NCBI GenBank assembly: GCA_023249935.1
Contig: JAHFBQ010000020.1
Span: 1-18,622 of the forward strand
Reading direction: 5' to 3'
Length of the DNA stretch: 18,622 nt
Source: a bacterium
GTDB lineage: Bacteria; Babelota; Babeliae; Babelales; RVW-14
The stretch's first letter is position 1. Every line of letters starts with the position of its first letter. A program made the position numbers and the translations under genes. The notes under the pieces were generated by a model. The model saw only the letters and a program-made list of their open reading frames with translations. It did not search any database and had not been told where the DNA came from. Of the stretch, positions 13,206 through 18,622 are shown one piece after another.

Positions 13206-13234
13206 TTCGCACAAACTGTAAACAGTGGCATACT
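13206..13234 (+). promoter_or_regulatory. Probable promoter of acs
   Basis: TTCGCA (13206-13211), a 17-bp spacer and an extended -10, TGGCATACT, with the hexamer at 13229-13234; start near 13241, about 38 bases before the ATG. Confidence 0.45.
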
Positions 13235-13278
13235 ATCCCTTCGGTGTTCAGGAAAGAGGCTTCTAAGGAGTTTTGGTT

Positions 13279-15153
13279 ATGATGACAAAAACAACGCAAT
13301 CTAGTCACGAAGACCTATGGCGCGGACAGGGACAATTGCTGCCATGGTTTAAACCTTTTACCAAAGTTTTTGATTGGCAAGAGCCTGTTGCCTCTTGGTT
13401 TAGTGATGGCCAAATAAACGCTTCGTATGCATGTGTAGATGTTCATGCACTTGGTGATCGCAAAAACAAAATCGCGCTTTATTGGGAAGATGAGAAAGGA
13501 AATTCTACCTCATGGACCTATCTAAAATTATATCAAGAAGTAAATCGCATTGCCGATGTGTTACAACGTTTTGGTGTAAAACAGGGTGATGTTGTAGTTA
13601 TTTATATGCCAATGGTGCTTGAATCAATCGCAACGATGTTGGCTGTTGTCCGTCTTGGTGCAGCGCATTCAGTTGTGTTTTCAGGATTTAGCAGCCAAGC
13701 ATTGCGTGATCGTATTGACGACACCGGAGCAAAGCTTGTGGTGACCGCAGATATTGGATTGCGTCGCGGCAAAAATATTAAACTAAAAGAGATTGTTGAT
13801 GTTGCTTTAGAAACTTGTACCACCGTTAATTCAGTACTTGTTTTACAGCGACAAGAGGGCTTGTGCAGCATGGTTTCTGGGCGGGATCATTTTTTACATG
13901 AGGTAGTTGCTCAAGATGAGCATGTTTATGTACAGCCACTACCTTTCCCATCTACTAATCCTCTGTTTATTCTGTACACCTCCGGTACAACGGGGAAGCC
14001 GAAGGGCATTGTACATAGTACTGGCGGCTACCTTACCTATGTGCGTTCGGCATTTTCATGGACGTTTGGATTGAATAATGAGTCCATCTACTGGTGTACA
14101 GCAGATCTTGGTTGGATTACAGGACATTCTTGTGTTGTCTATGGACCTCTACAGTTTGGAGCAACGCAATTCATTTATGAAGGTGCTCCTGATTTTCCAT
14201 ATCCAAGTCGTTGGTGGGAGCTGATAGAAAAATATAAAATTACTGCGTTCTACACGTCGCCAACAGCACTACGCTTGTTCATGCGTTTCGGTCAAGAATG
14301 GGTAGAGCGGCATGATCTCTCAAGCCTAAAAATACTGGGCAGTGTTGGTGAAGTTATTAATCCTGATGTGTGGACATGGTATCATTCAGTTGTTGGTCAA
14401 AGTCGGTGTCCGATTGTTGACACATGGTGGCAAACAGAAACGGGGTGTTTCATGATTGCGCCAGCCGTACAACTCAAGCATGTGTTGCTCAAACCTGGCA
14501 GTGCGACATTTCCGCTTCCAGGTATTGAGCCTGAAGTTGTTGATGCTGCAGGGCAGCCGGTGCCGCATGGCACCAAAGGATTTTTGGTTATCAAAAAACC
14601 TTGGCCAGGGATGAGCATTGGTATTTTTGGTGATCAAGAACGTTTCAAACAAGTTTATTGGTCAAAGTTTCCAGGGTGGTACTACACGGGTGATTATGCG
14701 GTGCGTGATGCAGAAGGGTATTTCTGGTTACTTGGAAGAGCTGATGAAGTGCTTAATGTTGCAGGGCATCGCATAGGAACTGCTGAGATAGAGAGTGCTG
14801 CGGTATCAGTTGCTGAAATTGCTGAAGCGGCCGCCATCGGGGTGCATGATGAGGTGAAGGGTGAAGCGGTTGTTATCTTTGCCATCGTTCGACAAGGAAT
14901 GATTGTTGATGAAGCGCTACGTGCTAAAGTTGTACATGTTGTGCGCAGTCAAATTGGTTCTTTTGTGACACCTCGCGGGGTTTATTTTGTTGAAAAATTA
15001 CCAAAGACTCGCTCAGGTAAAATCATGCGCCGATTGCTCAAGGCTGTGGTTGAGGATAGTAAAATTGGCGATATCAGCACGCTAGAAGATGAGGCCTCAA
15101 TGGAGTACGCTCGTCGTTTAATGAGCTTAAAGCTTCGTTGTTGTAACGATTGA
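13279..15153 (+). CDS. acs: Acetyl-CoA synthetase, AMP-forming
   Basis: 624 residues, near the family's usual 650. It makes acetyl-CoA from acetate, ATP and CoA through acetyl-AMP in the cytoplasm. The ANL-superfamily motifs are intact: the P-loop-like Y-T-S-G-T-T-G-K-P-K-G (233-243), G-S-V-G-E (354-358), D-T-W-W-Q-T-E-T-G (381-389) whose first Trp limits the pocket to acetate, Y-T-G-D (469-472), the hinge G-R-A-D-E-V-L-N-V-A-G-H-R, and P-K-T-R-S-G-K-I-M-R-R with Lys581, the residue acetylated in the bacterial enzyme. The first ATG of a pair is chosen because AAGGAG lies eight bases upstream (the second is 13282). It stands alone between its own promoter and a strong terminator. In a reduced, host-dependent cell it would supply acetyl-CoA from host acetate. 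Confidence 0.96.
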   Translation: MMTKTTQSSHEDLWRGQGQLLPWFKPFTKVFDWQEPVASWFSDGQINASYACVDVHALGDRKNKIALYWEDEKGNSTSWTYLKLYQEVNRIADVLQRFGVKQGDVVVIYMPMVLESIATMLAVVRLGAAHSVVFSGFSSQALRDRIDDTGAKLVVTADIGLRRGKNIKLKEIVDVALETCTTVNSVLVLQRQEGLCSMVSGRDHFLHEVVAQDEHVYVQPLPFPSTNPLFILYTSGTTGKPKGIVHSTGGYLTYVRSAFSWTFGLNNESIYWCTADLGWITGHSCVVYGPLQFGATQFIYEGAPDFPYPSRWWELIEKYKITAFYTSPTALRLFMRFGQEWVERHDLSSLKILGSVGEVINPDVWTWYHSVVGQSRCPIVDTWWQTETGCFMIAPAVQLKHVLLKPGSATFPLPGIEPEVVDAAGQPVPHGTKGFLVIKKPWPGMSIGIFGDQERFKQVYWSKFPGWYYTGDYAVRDAEGYFWLLGRADEVLNVAGHRIGTAEIESAAVSVAEIAEAAAIGVHDEVKGEAVVIFAIVRQGMIVDEALRAKVVHVVRSQIGSFVTPRGVYFVEKLPKTRSGKIMRRLLKAVVEDSKIGDISTLEDEASMEYARRLMSLKLRCCND

Positions 15154-15204
15154 TTTACAAAAGAAATGGCCGCCTGAATTCCAGGCGGCCATTTCTTTTG
15201 TAAA
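15154..15204. terminator. Bidirectional terminator between acs and the 15218-15961 gene
   Basis: Arms 15154-15176 and 15182-15204 are perfectly complementary (23 bp, loop of five) with a GC core, GGCCGCCTG, and A/T-rich outer ends giving T runs on both strands. It starts at the acs stop codon and ends 13 bp before the stop of the convergent gene, so it serves both. Confidence 0.9.
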
Positions 15205-15217
15205 CTAGCGTACTATT

Positions 15218-15961
15218 TTAGTCGTTTGCGCCTGTTGCTACCGGTGCTGTATCGGCATCATGCCCCGTCGCAGCTTTTTTGCCTTTACCTTTTTTACCTT
15301 TACCTTTTTTGCCTTTGCCTTTTTTCTCAGCTTTTTCTAGTTCGCCGGCTACTTCATCAGGTTTTCCATCACCATCGGCATCGACCATTTCAGCTTTTTT
15401 GCCTTTGCCTTTTTTACCACCTTTACCCTTGCCTTTTTTCAATGTCTTTTTCTCGCTCTTTTTCTCGACAGCTTTTTCCTCTTCATGTGCGGCCGCAGTT
15501 GCTTTGGCAGGGGTAACATGAGGGAGCATTTCTTTTTCTACGTAATCAATTTGTGTCCCAGCAAGCAAAGGTGTTTTGCTTGTTACGATGTCTTGGATTA
15601 CTTGTTGAAGGTAGGATTCAATTTCTTTGCCATCATTGAATGCTTTGACTACGAGTTTGCCAAAAGCCTCTTGAACATCGCTACCGAATGCTTTGCCTTG
15701 TGCGTCTTGTAAAAGCTTATAAATTCCTTCAAGTTGTTTGCCCGTATCGTCTTCAGCTTCAAGATCAGCAATTCTTTTTAATGTTTCTGCACCTGCTGTT
15801 GCAAGTCCTTGCATGGCATTAGGGTTGAGCAAAACTGGGGCTGCATCGGCAAGCGTAAGTTTTTCTGCTGCCATTGAATCAGCATTTAGCCCGCCAACAA
15901 ATGTTAACGAAAACAATGAAATTGCTAATGTGCGTAGCATTTTTCTATACACAAACTTCAT
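15218..15961 (-). CDS. Secreted Lys/Gly-tail protein with DxDGDGxxD motif
   Basis: 247 residues from the ATG behind AAGGAGAGTT. A signal peptide (about 1-31) is followed by a helical domain (about 70-150) with A-Q-G-K-A-F, Q-E-A-F-G-K-L-V, A-F-N-D and T-P-L-L-A-G-T-Q. It matches the 17476 gene well (L-x-x-I, A-Q-G-K-x-F, A-F-G, F-N-D, T-P-L-L, Q-x-x-Y-V, M-x-P) and the 16577 gene more weakly. The rest is low-complexity K-G-K-G-K-K repeats, interrupted by V-D-A-D-G-D-G-K-P-D-E (193-203), a calcium-loop-like sequence of the dockerin/thrombospondin-3 kind. The end reads D-A-D-T-A-P-V-A-T-G-A-N-D, shared with the 16577 gene. The basic tail could bind nucleic acid, heparin-like polymers or anionic surfaces; which one is unknown. 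I know no named family. Confidence 0.85.
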   Translation of the reverse strand: MKFVYRKMLRTLAISLFSLTFVGGLNADSMAAEKLTLADAAPVLLNPNAMQGLATAGAETLKRIADLEAEDDTGKQLEGIYKLLQDAQGKAFGSDVQEAFGKLVVKAFNDGKEIESYLQQVIQDIVTSKTPLLAGTQIDYVEKEMLPHVTPAKATAAAHEEEKAVEKKSEKKTLKKGKGKGGKKGKGKKAEMVDADGDGKPDEVAGELEKAEKKGKGKKGKGKKGKGKKAATGHDADTAPVATGAND

Positions 15962-16007
15962 AACTCTCCTTGAATGATAGTGACAATTTTCAAGTACTAC
16001 GTTTTCC

Positions 16008-16037
16008 ACTCTAGCAAGGAGAGAAGAAGTGTGGCAA
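16008..16037 (-). promoter_or_regulatory. Possible promoter of the 15218-15961 gene
   Basis: Minus-strand TTGCCA (16032-16037), 18 bp and TAGAGT (16008-16013). The spacer holds CTCTCCTTG, the exact complement of the ribosome-binding region before the ATG. Confidence 0.35.
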
Positions 16038-16064
16038 CTATTTTTGGATTGGGCATGTAGTTGG

Positions 16065-16439
16065 TCATTCCAACCAACGTTTGCGTCGAGCGCAGGTACC
16101 GTTAATTACAGGATATTTTTCACTATTCTTGCGCATCTTTGAGAAAAAAGCGTCGGTCAAATCAATGTTTAGAGAATCAGAGAGCACTAATATGTAAGCA
16201 AAAATATCGGCTACTTCTTCAGTCAACCGTTGTTTGAGTTTTGGTTCTGCGGTGATTAACGCTTGTACATCTTCATTTTTTTTCCAGAGTAATAATTCAA
16301 GTAGTTCGCTTGCTTCACAGCTAAGTGCTGCGGCAACGTCGTAGGGATCGTTGTATTTGTCCCATCCGCGGGCAATACGAAAATCCTTAATAAAGTCTCT
16401 TAGCTCTGCGATTTTGCTATTTGTGTCTCTTTTATCCAC
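16065..16439 (-). CDS. MazG-like nucleotide pyrophosphohydrolase
   Basis: 124 residues, the normal size of small MazG/dCTPase-like all-alpha NTP pyrophosphohydrolases, which remove pyrophosphate from unwanted or excess nucleoside triphosphates using magnesium. The signature is clear: F-R-I-A-R-G-W-D-K-Y-N, then E-A-S-E-L-L-E (first metal site, E-x-x-E), E-E-V-A-D (second site, E-E-x-x-D) with I-F-A-Y-I-L, and K-M-R-K-N-S-E-K-Y-P-V at the end. I chose the GTG at 16439 because TGGAG lies five bases upstream and it gives the family's usual N-terminus; the ATG at 16520 would run back into the terminator of the previous gene. No toxin or restriction partner is adjacent, so a house-cleaning role is likely. 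Confidence 0.88.
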   Translation of the reverse strand: MDKRDTNSKIAELRDFIKDFRIARGWDKYNDPYDVAAALSCEASELLELLLWKKNEDVQALITAEPKLKQRLTEEVADIFAYILVLSDSLNIDLTDAFFSKMRKNSEKYPVINGTCARRKRWLE

Positions 16440-16456
16440 GATGACTCCAGATATTG

Positions 16457-16487
16457 ATTCTATTGTGAAAAGGCGCAAACTTTGTAA
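16457..16487 (-). promoter_or_regulatory. Possible promoter of the MazG-like gene
   Basis: Minus-strand TTACAA (16482-16487), 19 bp and TAGAAT (16457-16462). The spacing is long, and the leader would be only about 11 bases. Confidence 0.3.
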
Positions 16488-16509
16488 GTCAGATGATATC
16501 AAAAAAGTA

Positions 16510-16539
16510 ACGCGGGACAAGATTTCTCTCGTCCCGCGT
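16510..16539 (-). terminator. Terminator after the 16577 gene
   Basis: ACGCGGGAC (16510-16518) and GTCCCGCGT (16531-16539) form a 9-bp GC-rich stem with a 12-base loop; on the minus strand TTACTTTTTT follows. It lies 37 bp after the stop of the 16577 gene. Confidence 0.85.
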
Positions 16540-16576
16540 ATTTATTCTGAAGCAAAGATGTCAGTGAAAAAGATTA

Positions 16577-17029
16577 CTATTTTTCACCAGCTGCTGCATC
16601 TGAAGCACCAGTTTCTACTGGCGCTGTATCAGCATCTTCTTTGTTGTTCTTGTTCTTGTGCTTTCCTTTGCCCTTGCCCTTGTTGCCTTTGCCTTTGTCC
16701 TTCTTTTTACCATGTTTGGCGTCATCTTTATCGCCATCGTCTTTATCATGCTTTCTCATAGGTCTGTGTGAAGCAGATTTTCCATGTTCACGACTCATTA
16801 CGCCAGAGAATAGGGATTTATACGCTTCACGACTTTCATTCTCATCAAGAATTTCATTGTCCTTAATCTCATTTAAAAGCCCATGGACTTGACGGAACTC
16901 GATATTTACACGACCTGTTTCTTCGAGCAAAATTTTCTCAAAAGCTTCTTTATCTGCTTCTGCTAAATCTTTGCCTGCTTTTTCTTGGAATCTAAATAGC
17001 GCTACTAAGCGATCGGTACCGCTTGTCAT
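16577..17029 (-). CDS. C-terminal fragment of the interrupted Lys/Gly-tail gene
   Basis: The longest ATG-started frame after the internal stop, 150 residues, holding the helical domain (R-F-Q-E-K-A-G-K, E-A-F-E-K-I-L), a Lys/Asp-rich and K-G-K-G-rich tail, and the shared end. I doubt that it is a real start: no ribosome-binding site precedes the ATG, it has no signal peptide, and conserved family sequence lies upstream of it in the same frame. Listed because an automatic annotation would call it. Confidence 0.35.
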   Translation of the reverse strand: MTSGTDRLVALFRFQEKAGKDLAEADKEAFEKILLEETGRVNIEFRQVHGLLNEIKDNEILDENESREAYKSLFSGVMSREHGKSASHRPMRKHDKDDGDKDDAKHGKKKDKGKGNKGKGKGKHKNKNNKEDADTAPVETGASDAAAGEK

Positions 17030-17269
17030 TGTAGCAATTTCGGCAACTGACGTAGGAGCTTCTGTTGTTACCTTAGCAGCAATACTGGTAAGAGAATGCT
17101 CATTTTTTTCCCATTCTGCGTGAGCAACAGCTCTGGCATCATGAGCTTGTCTATCTTTAGCTGAATGCTTGTTGTTTTTCTTTTTCCCAGCTGGAGCATC
17201 TGGCTTACCATCGCCGTCAGCATCGGCAGTATCATGCTTAGCGTGTTTTTTATTACCTTTACCTTTTTT

Positions 17270-17443
17270 TTAATTCTTTTTCTTTTTGCCTTTGGCGGCT
17301 AAAGTAGGAGCTTCTGTCGTGACGACAGGGGCTTCATCTATGATTTGCGTTTCTGCTTGGATATCCGCAAAACCGTTGCTGGCAAATGCGAGCAGGGCTA
17401 TGATACTCAAACTTTGCAAGGCTACTTTAAAACTCTTTTTCAT
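17270..17443 (-). CDS. 57-residue N-terminal fragment with signal peptide
   Basis: This is the part of the interrupted gene that would be translated if the TAA is obeyed: a complete signal peptide, a short acidic stretch (E-T-Q-I-I-D-E-A-P-V-V), T-T-E-A-P-T and a basic end. T-T-E-A-P-T occurs again after the stop, where the frame also codes V-T-T-E-A-P-T-S. On its own it would be a short exported peptide. It follows the 17476 gene by 32 bp and probably shares its transcript. Confidence 0.5.
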   Translation of the reverse strand: MKKSFKVALQSLSIIALLAFASNGFADIQAETQIIDEAPVVTTEAPTLAAKGKKKKN

Positions 17444-17475
17444 GACCAGTTCTCCATATTTGGTTAAGTAATTTA

Positions 17476-18622
17476 CTATTCAGCAGTAGTTGTGCTAGTT
17501 GCAGCAGTTGTTTCTTTTTTACGTTTCTTTAATTTCTTAGTCTTTTTCTTGCCATCTTCTGCGGTCTGAGCAGCGTGTTCGGTATCGGTAGTAGGAGCTG
17601 CGGCTGCGTCAGTCGTTGTTTCAGCTTCAGTTGCCGGTGCAGTTGCTGCGGTACCTTTTTTCTTTTTACCCTTTTTCTTTGTGGTTGCTGCTGCCATTTC
17701 TGGAGTAGCGGCGGCAGCAGTTGTCACGGCAGTATCCGTTACTGCTGCGTCCTTAGCTGCATCAGTAGTCTCAGTTTTCTTTGCCTTCTTTTTACCTTTT
17801 TTCTTGCCAGCAGGTTTGTCAGTCGCTGCTGCACCAGCTTTTGTCTCTACAGCTTCTTTTTTACCTTTTTTCTTTTTAGCTTTAGCATCAATTGCTTTAG
17901 TGTCAACTTTTTCGGTAATAGCTTGCTCAATAGTCTTGGCTGGTTCTTTATCGCTTACTTGGTCAAGGTTAGGAATCATCGCATCTCGAACATATTGCTG
18001 TTGCGCGTTATTTAGCAACGGTGTTGTTGTAGCGACGTTAAGCAACTGATTCATGAATGATTGAGTCTCAACCACGTCGTTGAAGGTTTCTACAAGTTGT
18101 GCACCGAAGGCGCCTTGTGTTTGCGCATCAAACGTTTTGCCTTGGGCATTTTGTATTTGTGTATAGAGCGATTGAATAATTGTTTTTAACTCGTCACCAG
18201 TGCCAACAGCTGTGGTAGTAGTAGCAGCTACAGGTGCTGTATAAGCAACCTGTTGAGCTTGCTGAGTAACAACTGGGGTTACTGTTGACATAGGTAATGC
18301 ACTTGGTACTATTGGCTGCGTTATGTGCAATTGCGGCGCTGCTACTGGCTGTGGTGATGCGATTCCAGTAGCATATCTTATTCCACCTTCATTCTGTATT
18401 CGCTTTTGTTCTGCCAACATAAGTGCATCGTTTCGAGCCTGTATTCGCTTTTGTTCTGCCAAAAGAACTGCTTCATTTTGAGCTTGTTCTGGAGTGCTTA
18501 TCGCGCCAGTCTGTGGTGTGTGAGCAATTAGAACTTGCCCTGGCGTGACCGAGCCAGCCTGTGGAACTGATGCGATTCCAGCTGTAGCATATCTTATTCC
18601 ACCTTCATTCTGTATTCGCTTT
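17476..18622 (-). CDS. Repeat-containing Lys/Ala-rich protein, 5' end outside the window
   Basis: 381 residues are visible; the frame is open to the right edge, so the N-terminus (presumably with a signal peptide) is missing. The first 80 residues contain A-E-Q-K-R-I-Q twice, 15 residues apart, and N-E-G-G-I-R-Y-A-T twice, 71-72 residues apart, with a Pro/Thr/Gln linker between. The helical domain of the family follows at about 18200-17945 (S-L-Y-T-Q-I-Q-N-A-Q-G-K-T-F, G-A-F-G-A-Q-L-V, F-N-D, T-P-L-L-N-N-A-Q-Q-Q-Y-V). The C-terminal half is low complexity, blocks of K-K-K-G-K-K alternating with Ala/Thr/Asp, and ends L-K-K-R-K-K-E then a Thr/Ala tail. It is the largest of three tandem paralogues and probably heads their operon. 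The ATG at 18462 is internal to the repeats and is not the start. Confidence 0.82.
   Translation of the reverse strand, partial: KRIQNEGGIRYATAGIASVPQAGSVTPGQVLIAHTPQTGAISTPEQAQNEAVLLAEQKRIQARNDALMLAEQKRIQNEGGIRYATGIASPQPVAAPQLHITQPIVPSALPMSTVTPVVTQQAQQVAYTAPVAATTTTAVGTGDELKTIIQSLYTQIQNAQGKTFDAQTQGAFGAQLVETFNDVVETQSFMNQLLNVATTTPLLNNAQQQYVRDAMIPNLDQVSDKEPAKTIEQAITEKVDTKAIDAKAKKKKGKKEAVETKAGAAATDKPAGKKKGKKKAKKTETTDAAKDAAVTDTAVTTAAAATPEMAAATTKKKGKKKKGTAATAPATEAETTTDAAAAPTTDTEHAAQTAEDGKKKTKKLKKRKKETTAATSTTTAE
18355..18622. repeat. In-frame direct repeats in the 17476 gene
   Basis: A segment beginning TGATGCGATTCCAG occurs at 18355 and again at 18568 and continues to the window edge, nearly identical apart from a three-base insertion (CTG at 18582-18584) in the second copy; period 213-216 bp. 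Within it, a 24-base unit (18394-18417) is repeated exactly at 18439-18462, and its first 13 bases reappear at 18610-18622. All spacings are multiples of three, so the repeats lengthen the protein without breaking the frame. Confidence 0.85.

Larger units (their letters stand above)
13111..13278. other. Divergent intergenic region between the amidase-like gene and acs
   Basis: 168 bp with both predicted promoters facing away from each other. The word GGCATACT occurs in both orientations (13151-13158 reversed, 13227-13234 forward). No RNA gene or further open frame is seen. Confidence 0.5.
16577..17443 (-). pseudogene. Secreted Lys/Gly-tail family gene interrupted by an in-frame TAA
   Basis: Read as one frame this is 287 residues plus an internal TAA at codon 58 (17270-17272). 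It begins with ATG behind GGAG (spacing 8) and a signal peptide (MKKSFKVALQSLSIIALLAF, then ASNGFA). The part before the stop ends K-G-K-K-K-K-N; directly after it comes K-K-G-K-G-N-K-K-H-A-K-H and then A-D-A-D-G-D-G-K-P-D (73-82), the same motif as in the 15218 gene. A helical domain with A-G-K and E-A-F-E-K-I, a second Lys-rich stretch, and D-A-D-T-A-P-V-E-T-G-A-S-D close it, again as in the paralogue. The frame is identical on both sides, so a base substitution (for example AAA to TAA), not a frameshift, explains it. Either it is a recent pseudogene, or the stop is suppressed, or it is a sequencing error. Confidence 0.8.

Noticed and set aside
15226..15521. Plus-strand open frames rich in Leu, Pro and Phe opposite the Lys/Gly tail
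   Set aside because: They are the antisense of the K-G-K repeats, lack ribosome-binding sites, and their composition follows from the repeat; the same holds for the plus-strand frames at 16641-16892 and 17575-18049.
2695..17443. Alternative genetic code as the explanation for the in-frame stops
   Set aside because: TGA ends the genes at 4813, 11079, 12442 and 16065, and TAA ends many others; Trp is encoded by TGG in the enzymes.
18355..18622. Spaced direct repeats resembling a CRISPR array
   Set aside because: Spacings are multiples of three, the spacers are not uniform, the units encode A-E-Q-K-R-I-Q in an open frame, and there are no cas genes.

Overview
The window looks like part of a genome from a host-dependent bacterium. 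Candidatus Dependentiae (TM6, Babeliae) is my best guess, but this rests on gene style and not on a marker gene. About half the genes encode poorly conserved secreted proteins that start with an MKKL-type signal peptide, occur as small tandem paralogue groups, and carry Cys clusters or Lys/Gly-rich tails. They surround a few well-conserved enzymes. Nearly all genes lie on the minus strand; only the GH3 glucosaminidase and acetyl-CoA synthetase read plus. I found no rRNA, tRNA, CRISPR array, transposase or phage gene.

Layout. 1-625: a MarR regulator and an SRPBCC protein (cut by the window edge) form an operon behind a promoter that overlaps a palindromic operator. 755-3282: four secreted proteins of unknown function, two of them paralogues (1667-2020 and 2096-2584) and two rich in Cys (755-1555 and 2842-3282). 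3356-3925: DNA-3-methyladenine glycosylase I. 4079-7796: three exported enzymes, namely a VanX-type D-Ala-D-Ala dipeptidase coupled to a serine hydrolase of the beta-lactamase/AmiE type, and divergently a two-domain NagZ. Together they could take peptidoglycan fragments down to sugars and amino acids. 7808-10995: a four-gene array of secreted proteins built from one roughly 60-residue repeat. 11079-13110: a membrane-anchored TPR/glycosyltransferase-like protein and a degenerate amidase_3-like secreted protein. 13279-15153: acetyl-CoA synthetase. 15218-18622: three related secreted proteins with Lys/Gly-rich tails, two with a DxDGDGxxD motif, plus an interposed MazG-like pyrophosphohydrolase; the last runs off the right edge.

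The most unusual observation is that three separate secreted-protein genes contain a single in-frame stop codon followed by protein-like sequence in the same frame (TGA at 2842-2844, TAA at 7925-7927, TAA at 17270-17272). The third is almost certain to interrupt one gene, because the part after the stop carries the family's conserved motifs and has no credible start of its own. Other points are the repeat family at 7925-10995, the export-linked peptidoglycan-degrading set, and a terminator hairpin that contains the ribosome-binding site of the next gene. All functional statements are inferred from motifs read by eye; no database search was run.
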